From the NCBI RefSeq assembly GCF_001310085.1, contig NZ_CP012643.1:4780001-4844000 (forward strand): a stretch of 64,000 bases of DNA, written 5' to 3'. Position 1 is the stretch's first letter. Each line of letters starts with the position of its first letter. Below, piece by piece: positions 8,767 through 17,392 of this stretch. Source of the stretch: Rufibacter tibetensis. Lineage in GTDB: Bacteria; Bacteroidota; Bacteroidia; Cytophagales; Hymenobacteraceae. The notes beneath the pieces are model-generated. The model was not told where the DNA came from and ran no database searches. It was given only the letters and a program-made list of their open reading frames with translations. The position numbers and the translations under genes are program-made.

Positions 8767-10023
8767 TTAATATTCTGGATCTTCAGATAAGGTTTCTGAT
8801 AGCAAACTAGAAAATGCTTCAATAATATTTTTAGGATAAGCACTTATATACTCATCTTTTAATTCAAATTTATTTAATAAAGTATTGAAGAATATCGTTC
8901 TTTCGACTTGTCCATGAGAACATTTTTCCTTGTAAGTATCTTTAACAGATGATACTTGAACATTCAAATCGATATCACAATCACAAGATTCAGTAATCCC
9001 TTCTAAAATCTTTCCTTGTTTTTTATACTCAAATTTATTCAGCCTATTAACTAATTTATTCCGAGTTAATTTATTCATATCGGGTTTATCTATACTATTT
9101 AAAAAATCAATAGCCTCCTCTTTTGAAAGATTGGCACTTTGCGCAAAAAAATAAAAGGGCAAATAGGGACTATTCTGAAATACCAACATTTCTAAGACTA
9201 CATCTGGAGCTTCGCAATGTCTGTCAAAGAACTGCTCTAATATATCATGCTCAGTAATAATAGAAGGCACAGTCTTTACTATTTCTACATTTCCTAGCTC
9301 AATTTCCCCTTTAATTATGTATGCGGGTGCCCCTTCAACTTCTGACAAAGTACCCTCTTTGATTAAATTTAATTTATTAAGGATCTTCTCATCCAAAATA
9401 AGCTTAGGCAATTTATCTCCAGTTTGTATCTCTCCAGATGATGTATTTAAAATGGCAGCTGAATCACCAAGTTTAACTAGATTATCGATATTACCTAGTA
9501 ATCCTTGCAATCTCTTAGCTATTTCTTCATTGATAATCTTTCTTAAATCTGCTGCAAGAATTTTAGCTGTTTGTGCAGGATATCTAAAATAGATATCACC
9601 CACCTTGAAAGATGAAGAATCTACCTTCATAATAATAGGTTTCACAGAAGCTTCTTTAACAACTAAGAACCCTATAATTTTTCCAAGGTAAGTCTGAGTA
9701 AAAAAGGTGAATTCAAAGTTACCATCAAGACCATCCCGAATTGTTGTACTTATGTACCTGTTGTCAAGGTTTTCATATACATCTTTTATACCAACCAATT
9801 CTTTACTATCCGGATCAATGCCAAATAAAATAACACCACCCTTGTTATTAGCATATCCTGAAATAGTTTTTAAATAGTCTTTATCTATGGATTCTCCTTT
9901 AGTATGGAGAGACTTTTTAAATTCAATTAAATTACTTTCTTCAAAGCTTGTTTTTAAAAATGCCTGATTTATATCTATACTAGCTCTAAATTCATTAACT
10001 ATATTATTTATAAGATCTTTCAT
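8767..10023 (-). CDS. AlbA_2 (Schlafen-type) domain protein of unknown function
   Basis: A 418-residue protein. The N-terminal 160 residues carry an AlbA_2/divergent-AAA_4 domain: EESNLIEFKKS, then ISGYANNKGGVILFGIDPDS, and a strand region ending in DIYFRYPAQTAKI. Such domains bind nucleic acid and occur in putative transcription regulators and in several phage-defence proteins. The remaining 250 residues match nothing I recognise; they lack the usual HATPase_c_4 and winged-helix parts and contain a CDCD motif (about residue 345). The gene is much more AT-rich than its neighbours. It starts 18 bases after the thyA stop on the same strand and so is probably co-transcribed with thyA. Function not assigned. 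Confidence 0.8.
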   Translation of the reverse strand: MKDLINNIVNEFRASIDINQAFLKTSFEESNLIEFKKSLHTKGESIDKDYLKTISGYANNKGGVILFGIDPDSKELVGIKDVYENLDNRYISTTIRDGLDGNFEFTFFTQTYLGKIIGFLVVKEASVKPIIMKVDSSSFKVGDIYFRYPAQTAKILAADLRKIINEEIAKRLQGLLGNIDNLVKLGDSAAILNTSSGEIQTGDKLPKLILDEKILNKLNLIKEGTLSEVEGAPAYIIKGEIELGNVEIVKTVPSIITEHDILEQFFDRHCEAPDVVLEMLVFQNSPYLPFYFFAQSANLSKEEAIDFLNSIDKPDMNKLTRNKLVNRLNKFEYKKQGKILEGITESCDCDIDLNVQVSSVKDTYKEKCSHGQVERTIFFNTLLNKFELKDEYISAYPKNIIEAFSSLLSETLSEDPEY

Positions 10024-10041
10024 AAAAGTTTCTATTTACAA

Positions 10042-10836
10042 TTAAACTGCCACAGGCGCTTTAATTCCCGGCCATGGCTCATACTCTTCCAGCGTAAAAT
10101 CTTCAAATTCAAACCCGAAAATGTCTTTCACCTCGGGGTTCAGTTTCATCTTAGGCAAAGCTTTTGGCACACGGGAAAGCTGAAGTTCTGTTTGCTCCAG
10201 GTGGTTTGTGTAAAGATGCGTGTCGCCGCCGGTCCAGATGAACTCGCCGGGTTCCAGGTTGCAGACCTGGGCTACCATCATGGTGAGCAGCGCGTAGGAG
10301 GCAATGTTGAAGGGCACGCCCAGGAACACATCCGCACTGCGTTGGTAGAGTTGGCAGCTTAGTTTGCCATCGGCTACATAGAACTGGAAGAACGCATGGC
10401 ACGGGGGTAACTTCATGTTGTTGACCTCGGCCACGTTCCAGGCACTCACAATCAGGCGTCTAGAGTCTGGGTTGCGTTTGATCTGGTCAATGACCTGGGC
10501 AATCTGGTCTATGTGTCCGCCGTCTGGGGTGGGCCAGGAACGCCATTGCGAACCGTACACTGGACCCAGTTCCCCGTTTTCATCGGCCCACTCGTTCCAA
10601 ATGCTCACGCCCCGCTCCTGCAGCCAGCGCACGTTGGTTTCGCCGCGCAGAAACCAAAGCAGTTCGTAGATGATAGACTTGAGGTGTACTTTTTTGGTGG
10701 TCACCAGCGGGAAGCCCTCCTGCAGGTTAAAACGCATCTGGTACCCAAACACACTAATAGTACCGGTACCCGTCCGGTCCTCTTTCTTCACGCCGTTGTC
10801 CAGAATGTGGCGCATCAAATCTAAGTAAGCCTGCAT
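10042..10836 (-). CDS. thyA: Thymidylate synthase
   Basis: A 264-residue enzyme, the same length as E. coli ThyA. It methylates dUMP to dTMP using methylene-tetrahydrofolate. The nucleophile Cys146 lies in [10 protein letters not shown], the phosphate-binding Arg in [11 protein letters not shown], and the N-terminal [11 protein letters not shown] loop and the [12 protein letters not shown] segment are conserved. Cytoplasmic dimer. No folA (dihydrofolate reductase) is adjacent in the window; instead the AlbA_2 gene follows 18 bases downstream. Confidence 0.98.
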   Translation of the reverse strand: MQAYLDLMRHILDNGVKKEDRTGTGTISVFGYQMRFNLQEGFPLVTTKKVHLKSIIYELLWFLRGETNVRWLQERGVSIWNEWADENGELGPVYGSQWRSWPTPDGGHIDQIAQVIDQIKRNPDSRRLIVSAWNVAEVNNMKLPPCHAFFQFYVADGKLSCQLYQRSADVFLGVPFNIASYALLTMMVAQVCNLEPGEFIWTGGDTHLYTNHLEQTELQLSRVPKALPKMKLNPEVKDIFGFEFEDFTLEEYEPWPGIKAPVAV

Positions 10837-11149
10837 GATTATAATTAGAAATTAAGATTTAGAAATTAGAAATGGGTAAACCCATTGGAAGCTTGAAGAT
10901 AGGAAAAACCGGTTACTCCCCATGGCACAGATTGAAACCTATGGCACCTTTTTCCTGAAGTTTAGCGTGCTTTCGGCCTAGCATCTAACACAAAGTGCTG
11001 ATTATTTTTAAGTTAGGTTTCAGATAAATGGTTTTAAAAGGCGGGTTTATTCGCTCTTCATACTTTTTATGCCCCCTGTTAAAGTGGAAGGTACAAGCCT
11101 ACGCTTTTGTTGTTTATATTGGCCCCTTATCAAAACTCAAATCAACCTT

Positions 11150-12940
11150 ATGAAGAAACTTTTGCTCATGGCTGCTTTGGCCGGGGTGCTGCTCTCTTGT
11201 GAGAAGAAAGCAGATTCTGGTGCGGCGGCCAACGTTGCGGATAACAAGCAGCTGTCTACCATGTTTGAGAACTACTGGGAACAGAATGCCAGGTTTTTCC
11301 CCCTGGAAGCCACGGCCCAGGGAGACAACCGCTACAACCACCTGCTGCCCAACGATATCACCAAATCGTTTCGCGACAGTCTCCAGACGTACTACCAGCA
11401 GCACCTGGACAAGCTGCACCAGTTTGACCGCGCCAGCCTCAACGCGAACGACCAGATCAGCTATGATATCTTTGAGTACGAGATGGAAACCCGCTTGGAA
11501 GGCCTGAAGCTAAACACCTGGATGATCCCCTTCCAGCAGTTCTGGGGACTGCCCCTCACCATGGGACAGCTGGGTGCCGGTACCGGAAACCAGCCGTTCA
11601 AAACCACCAAAGACTATGAGAACTGGTTAGGCCGCGTGCAAGGCTTCACCGTATGGGCCGACAGCGCCATTGCCAACTTTCGGCAAGGAATGGCGAACGG
11701 CATGGTGTTGCCAAGACCACTGGTGACCAAAATGATTCCGCAGATGCAGAGCATGGTGGTAACAGATCCTACCAAAAGCCTCTTCTACGGCCCCATCCAA
11801 AACTTCCCCGCCGAAGTTCCGGCCGCAGACCGCCAGCGCCTGACGCAGGCGTACCAGCAAGCCATCACCACGCAACTGGTGCCTACTTACCAGAAGCTGG
11901 CTACCTTCCTGCAACAGGAATACCTGCCCAAGGCGCGCACCACCACCGGCATCAATGACGTGACCGGCGGCAGCGACTTGTACAAATACTATGTGAAGTA
12001 CTGGACCACCACGGACAAAACACCGGATGAGATCTATAAAACCGGTCAGCAGGAAGTGAAGCGCCTCAACGGCGAAATGTTGAAGGTGAAAGACCAGGTA
12101 GGTTTCAAAGGCAACATGGAGCAGTTCTTTGCCTTCCTGCGCAATGATCCTAAGTTTACGCCATACAAAACGCCGGAGGAGGTGCTCAATGCGTTCCGAG
12201 CCATCCAAACCAAAATAGAACCGAACCTCCAGAAGATGTTCGGCCGCACCCCTAAGACCCCGTTTGAAATTCGTCAGACCGAAGCGTTCCGGGCCGCCTC
12301 CGCCTCAGCGGAGTACAACCAGGGCTCTCCTGATGGAACGCGTCCGGGCATTTTCTACGTGCCTATCTTAGACGCCACCAAATTCAACACCACTTCGGGC
12401 ATGGAGTCACTGTTCCTGCACGAGGCCATTCCGGGTCACCACTACCAGATCTCTTTGCAACAGGAAAACGAAAAACTGCCTAAGTTCCGCCGGTTCAGCT
12501 GGTACGGAGCTTATGGTGAGGGTTGGGCCCTATACACTGAGTCCCTGGGCAAAGAACTAGGCCTCTACACCGATCCGTACCAGTACATGGGCGCCCTAGG
12601 CGATGAGATGCACCGGGCTATTAGATTAGTGGTAGACGTAGGCATGCACACCAAAGGCATGACGCGAGAAGAGGCCATTGAGTACATGATGGCCAATGAA
12701 GCTATCTCTGAAGAAGGCGCCATTGCCGAGATTGAACGCTACATGGCGATTCCTGGCCAGGCGCTTTCTTATAAAACGGGGCAGTTGAAAATCAAGGAGC
12801 TTAGGGAGAAGTATGAGAAAGACCTGGGAGATCAGTTCAAGTTGGCTTCTTTCCATGATGCTTTCCTGAAAGATGGGTCTATGCCGTTGCGCGTAGCGGA
12901 GAAGAAAATGGATGATTGGGCGAAGCAGCAGAAGAAATAA
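11150..12940 (+). CDS. DUF885 lipoprotein (putative metallopeptidase-like)
   Basis: A 596-residue lipoprotein. The ATG at 11150 gives a lipoprotein signal (MKKLLLMAALAGVLLSCEKK) with the lipobox Cys at residue 17; the longer frame from 11069 would put 27 residues in front and spoil it. The DUF885 signature HEAIPGHHYQ (near residue 425) resembles a zinc-binding HExxH-like helix, and a Glu-containing YGEGWALYTESLG follows about 30 residues later, as in thermolysin-like gluzincins. Proteolytic activity is expected from the motif, not proven. It stands alone, with a terminator right behind it. The 232-base gap before it (10837-11068) contains nothing clear. Confidence 0.88.
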   Translation: MKKLLLMAALAGVLLSCEKKADSGAAANVADNKQLSTMFENYWEQNARFFPLEATAQGDNRYNHLLPNDITKSFRDSLQTYYQQHLDKLHQFDRASLNANDQISYDIFEYEMETRLEGLKLNTWMIPFQQFWGLPLTMGQLGAGTGNQPFKTTKDYENWLGRVQGFTVWADSAIANFRQGMANGMVLPRPLVTKMIPQMQSMVVTDPTKSLFYGPIQNFPAEVPAADRQRLTQAYQQAITTQLVPTYQKLATFLQQEYLPKARTTTGINDVTGGSDLYKYYVKYWTTTDKTPDEIYKTGQQEVKRLNGEMLKVKDQVGFKGNMEQFFAFLRNDPKFTPYKTPEEVLNAFRAIQTKIEPNLQKMFGRTPKTPFEIRQTEAFRAASASAEYNQGSPDGTRPGIFYVPILDATKFNTTSGMESLFLHEAIPGHHYQISLQQENEKLPKFRRFSWYGAYGEGWALYTESLGKELGLYTDPYQYMGALGDEMHRAIRLVVDVGMHTKGMTREEAIEYMMANEAISEEGAIAEIERYMAIPGQALSYKTGQLKIKELREKYEKDLGDQFKLASFHDAFLKDGSMPLRVAEKKMDDWAKQQKK

Positions 12941-12997
12941 CGTCTTTGCTATCGCTTTGAAAATGGTTTTATAACTTCTTTCTGGAGTTGTTTTGAA

Positions 12998-13036
12998 AGA
13001 GAGCCTGTAGTTGATTGCTACAGGCTCTCTTTTTTA
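12998..13036 (+). terminator. Rho-independent terminator of the DUF885 gene
   Basis: Arms AGAGAGCCTGTAG (12998-13010) and its exact complement (13018-13030) flank a 7-base loop and are followed by six T residues. Confidence 0.92.
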
Positions 13037-13074
13037 TGCTTACTTCTTGTGAAAAGACTTTGTGCATGCGGTTT

Positions 13075-13498
13075 GCTTTTCCCTTGGAGTGAATGGCTTT
13101 GACGTGGGTGCATGAGCTTTGTTGTTGCATCTTTTCTGGTAAGCGCTCACGGCCGCGAGGCCCCGCCTTCCGCCCTCGCGCTGTGAGTTCCACTGCCTTC
13201 GGCTAAAGCCTCGGCTGCCGGACTTTGTCCGGCACCGTAGACCTCTAGGCGCTCAGACGAAAGGCTGGAAACAGAAAAGCGTGGTTTGACTTTTAGAAAA
13301 ACAAAGTTGCTGGAAGACATGTTCCAAGTTTTCCAGCAGAAAACATTGTTCTGAAACTCATACAGAAAATATGGTTCAAGTCTTTGACATGGAACTACCA
13401 TGACCTGCAGTTTGCAACTGCATTGAGGCGTAAGCCTCAAACTACTCTAGCTGATACTCCCCCTTTGAAGGGGGCGAAGGGGGATGTTTACACCTGCA
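13075..13498 (+). repeat. Dispersed intergenic repeat, copy 1
   Basis: A 424-base element that recurs at 28876-29275 in the same orientation. Module A (about 13139-13270) contains GTAAGCGCTC, GGCCGCGAGG, CTCGCGCTGTGAGTTCC, CTGCCTTCGGCTAAAGC and ACCTCTAGGCGCTCA in the same order as copy 2, and can fold into a CTCAC/GTGAG plus GCGAGG/CCTCGC stem and a TGCCGGAC/GTCCGGCA hairpin. Module B (about 13370-13498) contains ATGGTTCAAGTC, the hairpins GCAGTTTGCAACTGC and GAGGCGTAAGCCTC, and CCCCCTTTGAAGGGGG followed by CGAAGGGGGATGTTTACACC. A second, partial module B unit lies at 13524-13600. No open frame is shared. It sits in the 778-base gap between the convergent genes ending at 12940 and 13719. Confidence 0.85.
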
Positions 13499-13661
13499 GA
13501 TACACTGTGTTCATTATTCCATCATGGTTCAAATCTGCGACTAGGACCCAAAATGATCTGCAGCTTGGAACTGCAGTGAGGCGCTAGCCTCATAATGATA
13601 CCACTGAAAATGGCCACTACTCAGCATACCATTTCTTAAAACAAGCCTCCCCTTAAAAGCA

Positions 13662-13697
13662 AAAAGCCGCCGCAGGATTGACCCTGTGGCGGCTTTT
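13662..13697 (-). terminator. Terminator of the aldehyde dehydrogenase gene
   Basis: Arms AAAAGCCGCCGCAGG and CCTGTGGCGGCTTTT pair with a single G-T wobble around a 6-base loop, 20 bases beyond the minus-strand stop at 13719. A second small hairpin (CTGTTTTC/GAAAACAG, 13701-13718) touches the stop codon. Confidence 0.85.
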
Positions 13698-13718
13698 GAA
13701 CTGTTTTCTGGAAAACAG

Positions 13719-15371
13719 TTAGAAAATGAACTTCGTGCTTAGGAAGGTCGACTTTTCTTCTGAAATGATCTGGTTCAGGAGCTGCTTGTTGTTCTCGTTG
13801 AACTTGGTGGCAACTAGTGACCGGATGGAGAATGCTCTGAGGGCGTCTACTACGGAGAGGGTTCCTTCGGCGCTGTCTTTACGGCCGGTGAACGGAAACG
13901 CATCTGGTCCGCGCTGGCACTGGCAGTTGATGTTTACGCGGCTCACCTGGTTTACCAACGGGTCAATTAGGGATGCTACTTCAGCCGCATCCTGGCTAAA
14001 GATACTCACCTGCTGGCCGTGGGTGGACTCTATCAGGTATTGGATAGGCTCCTCCAGGTCATCATAGGCCACGACCGGAATGATTGGTCCGAACTGCTCC
14101 TCGCGGTACAGTTTCATCTTCTCGTTAACCGGGTACAAAATGGCAGGGTACACGAACGACTCAAAGGCGGTTCCTCCGCCTGGGTTCACCACCTGAGCTC
14201 CATGAGCCAGGGCATCATCAATGCACTCTTTGAGGTAAGCAGGTTTGTGAGGCTCTGGCAGCGGCGTAAGGGCCACTCCTTTCTCCCATGGCATGCCGAA
14301 CTTCAGTTTAGCTACGGCTTGGGTTAATCCCTCTAAAAACGCATCTACCTTGCTGCGGTGCACGAAGATGATCTTAAGGGCCGTACAACGCTGCCCATTG
14401 AAAGATAGCGATCCAAGTACCGTCTCTTCAACTGATAGTTTTAGGTCAGCGTTCTGCGTGATGATGGCGGCGTTTTTGGCATCCAATCCTAAAATAGCGC
14501 GCAAACGGTTCACCTTCGGGTGCAGTTTCTTCAACTCATCGGCTACTTTGCTGGACCCAATGAGGGTGAGCACGTTCACTTGGCCAGACTTCATTAAAGC
14601 CGGTACAATGGCATGTCCACGGCCGTAGATGGTATTCACCACGCCTTCCGGGAAGGAAGTGCGGAAAGCCTCTAGTAACGGGTAGAACAATAAGGTTCCG
14701 TGTTTGGGTGGTTTGAACAAGATGGTGTTGCCCATGATGAGCGCCGGGATGAGCGTGGTAAACGTCTCGTTCAATGGGTAGTTAAAGGGTCCCATACACA
14801 GTACTACTCCCAGTGGAGAGCGGCGTACCTGCGCGATAATGCCTTGCTCTATTTCAAAGCGGGAAGACTGGCGATCTATGTTTTTCAGGGCATCTATGGT
14901 CGCGTAGATGTACTCCACGGTACGATCAAACTCCTTGACTGAGTCAGCAAAGGACTTCCCTATTTCCCACATAATGAGCTTCACCACCTGGTCTTTCTGC
15001 GCGATCATCTTCTGGGTGAAGTGCTCCACGCAGCGGATGCGTCCGTCTACGCCCATGGTAGGCCAGGCGCCCCGGCCATTGTCGTAAGCAGTCACAGCTG
15101 CGTCCAGTGCTTCTAAGGCTTCCTTCTCGGTGCACACCGGATAAGTGCCTATCAGCTTGCGGGCATAGGTCCCGTCTGGCTGGGCCAGTGCAACCGGCGA
15201 GTACACTTCGTGCGAAGCGCCCGCCCATTCTTTCATGAACCCGTTGGAGAGGTACTCCCGTTGGTGCAGCTCCCCTGCCAGAGCGTACTCAGCTGGTACC
15301 TCTGACGAAGAAACGAAGATTCTGCGTAGAGAATCCTGCGTCACAGGGGCAGTTTTTTCTTGTACTTCCAT
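13719..15371 (-). CDS. NADP-dependent aldehyde dehydrogenase, GapN-like
   Basis: A 550-residue ALDH-superfamily enzyme that oxidises an aldehyde to the acid with NAD(P)+. Catalytic Cys lies in SFNGQRCTALK, the N-terminal oxyanion Asn in CMGPFNYPLNE, and the cofactor-domain segment in LIGSSKVADEL. The general-base loop reads LGLDAKNA instead of the common LELGGKN. The substrate loop 'QCQRGPDAFPFTGRKDSAEGT' region (near 490-510) is typical of the non-phosphorylating glyceraldehyde-3-phosphate dehydrogenase branch (GapN and plant ALDH11), hence the call; other aldehydes are possible. ATG at 15371 is preferred to the TTG at 15407, which adds 12 residues of no family match. It diverges from citrate synthase. 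Confidence 0.88.
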   Translation of the reverse strand: MEVQEKTAPVTQDSLRRIFVSSSEVPAEYALAGELHQREYLSNGFMKEWAGASHEVYSPVALAQPDGTYARKLIGTYPVCTEKEALEALDAAVTAYDNGRGAWPTMGVDGRIRCVEHFTQKMIAQKDQVVKLIMWEIGKSFADSVKEFDRTVEYIYATIDALKNIDRQSSRFEIEQGIIAQVRRSPLGVVLCMGPFNYPLNETFTTLIPALIMGNTILFKPPKHGTLLFYPLLEAFRTSFPEGVVNTIYGRGHAIVPALMKSGQVNVLTLIGSSKVADELKKLHPKVNRLRAILGLDAKNAAIITQNADLKLSVEETVLGSLSFNGQRCTALKIIFVHRSKVDAFLEGLTQAVAKLKFGMPWEKGVALTPLPEPHKPAYLKECIDDALAHGAQVVNPGGGTAFESFVYPAILYPVNEKMKLYREEQFGPIIPVVAYDDLEEPIQYLIESTHGQQVSIFSQDAAEVASLIDPLVNQVSRVNINCQCQRGPDAFPFTGRKDSAEGTLSVVDALRAFSIRSLVATKFNENNKQLLNQIISEEKSTFLSTKFIF

Positions 15372-15870
15372 TTTTCTTTGTTGTATTAGTATGGGTGATA
15401 AGAGCAAGGCAATTCATCAATCTTAGGAATTATTACAATATCTTCAAAACTTTATTGAGAAGTTTGCGAAACTTTTATCATACCTTTCTTTTATTTACAT
15501 ATTTTAATTAAAATCGCTTTTATTTATGATTATGTTAATGAAAATTTCCTAACTGTTGTTTGTTTACCAATTTTAAAATTTGGCGCTTCCGTACTACCTT
15601 GCCGTAAAAAGATGGCATAAAAGAAAGTATTAATAAAAAAACCTGTGTAAAGAATCCTTGTTTCTCCCTGTAAAGAGCAACTTTCTTTCAAGGTTTTTAT
15701 AACCTGTAAAGTTGACGTAACCTGTTAACTACTATATTGCCTTTTCATATTTTCACCTCCTGAAGCAGCAGCTCTGGTTGTGCAATTTTTTGGGCAAAAA
15801 GTGTGCAAACGGGCACCTACAGAAACAAGTAGGTTCTGCATAACACTTTTCATTTTATGCCTCTTTTGGC

Positions 15871-15878
15871 TAACTTCG
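15871..15878 (+). promoter_or_regulatory. Possible -7 element of the citrate synthase promoter
   Basis: TAACTTCG differs by one base from the Bacteroidota -7 consensus TAnnTTTG and would start transcription near 15885, 38 bases before the gltA ATG. No clear TTTG lies 19 bases upstream. The whole divergent gap 15372-15922 (551 bases) is AT-rich and contains no gene. Confidence 0.3.
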
Positions 15879-15922
15879 CCGCAAGGCGCTATAACCTAAC
15901 TAAACAAACTTAAAGAAGTAAT

Positions 15923-17212
15923 ATGTCTGATTTTGCTGAACTAATTCTTGAGGGCAAATCGTACCAGCTCCCCATTGTGACGGGTGCCGAGAACGAGAAG
16001 GCCATTGATATCAATGCTTTACGCGCGCAAACCGGTTATATAACCCTTGACTCGGGCTACAAAAACACAGGTGCTACTGAAAGTGCCATCACGTTTTTGG
16101 ACGGCGAGGAAGGTATTTTGCGGTACAGAGGGTACCCAATAGAGCAGTTGGCAGAAAAGTCTTCCTTTATAGAAGTAGCGTATTTATTGATCTATGGCAA
16201 GCTCCCTTCTCAGGCTGAATTAGACTTCTTCGCAAATGAGATCAAAATCCATACGCTTGTAAACGAAGACATGCGGAAGATTTTAGACGGTTTTCCGTCT
16301 GCGGCGCACCCAATGGGCATTCTTTCTGCCTTAGTGAGCTCTCTTACCGCCTTCTACCCAGAGTCTCTTAAATCAAACCAGACCAAAGAAGAAGTAGACC
16401 TTTCCATCATAAGGTTAATGGCGAAACTTTCTACCATTGCGGCCTGGTCTTACAAGAACTCTATGGGGCATCCGGTGAACTACCCTAAAAACAAGCTGGA
16501 CTACTGCTCTAACTTCCTGCACATGATGTTCGCATACCCTACTGAAGAGTATGAGATCAATCCGGTGGTAGTTGACGCGTTGAACAAGCTGTTGATTCTG
16601 CACGCAGACCATGAGCAGAACTGCTCTACCTCTACCGTGCGTTTGGTAGGATCTGCCCACGCCAGCTTGTATTCTTCTGTTTCAGCTGGTATCAGCGCCC
16701 TTTGGGGACCATTACACGGTGGTGCCAACCAAGCGGTTATTGAGATGCTGGAAGCCATCAAAGCCGATGGAGGTGACTCTAAGAAATACATTGAAAAAGC
16801 GAAAGACAAGAACGATCCTTTCCGTCTGATGGGCTTCGGTCACCGCGTGTACAAAAACTTTGACCCACGCGCTACCATCATCAAGAAAACTGCTGACGAA
16901 GTATTGACCGCCCTTGGCATCAATGACCCGATCCTGAACATCGCGATGGAACTGGAGCAAGCCGCCCTGACTGATCCTTACTTTGTAGAGCGCAAGCTGT
17001 ACCCTAACGTAGATTTCTACTCTGGTATCATTTACCGCGCCATTGGTATCCCAACTGAGATGTTCACGGTGATGTTCGCCTTAGGTCGTCTCCCAGGGTG
17101 GATTGCTCAGTGGAAAGAGATGCGTGAAGCCAAAGAACCAATCGGCCGTCCACGTCAGGTGTACACTGGTGCTACAGAGCGTGACTACACTTCTATCAGT
17201 GAGCGTCAATAA
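15923..17212 (+). CDS. gltA: Citrate synthase
   Basis: A 429-residue type II (hexameric-type) citrate synthase, condensing acetyl-CoA with oxaloacetate at entry to the TCA cycle. Catalytic and binding segments are present: HADHEQNCSTSTVRLVGS, LWGPLHGGANQAVIEML with the active-site His, MGFGHRVYKNFDPRA with the second His, and the catalytic Asp in PNVDFYSGI. The N-terminal LRYRGYPIEQLAE domain is intact. It is monocistronic, bounded by a 550-base upstream region and a 64-base palindromic terminator. Confidence 0.97.
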   Translation: MSDFAELILEGKSYQLPIVTGAENEKAIDINALRAQTGYITLDSGYKNTGATESAITFLDGEEGILRYRGYPIEQLAEKSSFIEVAYLLIYGKLPSQAELDFFANEIKIHTLVNEDMRKILDGFPSAAHPMGILSALVSSLTAFYPESLKSNQTKEEVDLSIIRLMAKLSTIAAWSYKNSMGHPVNYPKNKLDYCSNFLHMMFAYPTEEYEINPVVVDALNKLLILHADHEQNCSTSTVRLVGSAHASLYSSVSAGISALWGPLHGGANQAVIEMLEAIKADGGDSKKYIEKAKDKNDPFRLMGFGHRVYKNFDPRATIIKKTADEVLTALGINDPILNIAMELEQAALTDPYFVERKLYPNVDFYSGIIYRAIGIPTEMFTVMFALGRLPGWIAQWKEMREAKEPIGRPRQVYTGATERDYTSISERQ

Positions 17213-17216
17213 GTAG

Positions 17217-17280
17217 ACAGATCTTATAAAAAGAGAAGGCCAAGCACATGTGCTTGGCCTTCTCTTTTTATAAGATCTGT
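17217..17280. terminator. 64-base perfect palindrome, bidirectional terminator
   Basis: Two exact 32-base arms meet with no loop bases between them (centre CACATGTG at 17245-17252), beginning ACAGATCTTATAAAAAGAG. The AAAAAGAGAAGG/CCTTCTCTTTTT part supplies a U-rich tract in either direction. It starts 5 bases after the gltA stop and also faces the convergent gene ending at 17393. Confidence 0.85.
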
Positions 17281-17392
17281 TGTTATTAGGGTATTTTCTA
17301 AAAAACGCCTTCACAGCCCATTGCCTTCTTTTTTTCTGGTAGATTAAGTAAAGGTGTATCCTTTCCACTTTCCGGGGTGCAAGCATTATTAT

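Noticed and set aside
13440-13500. Short repeats around 13.4 kb considered as a CRISPR array
   Set aside because: Units are not regularly spaced, differ in length and lie near no cas gene; they are the module B palindromes.
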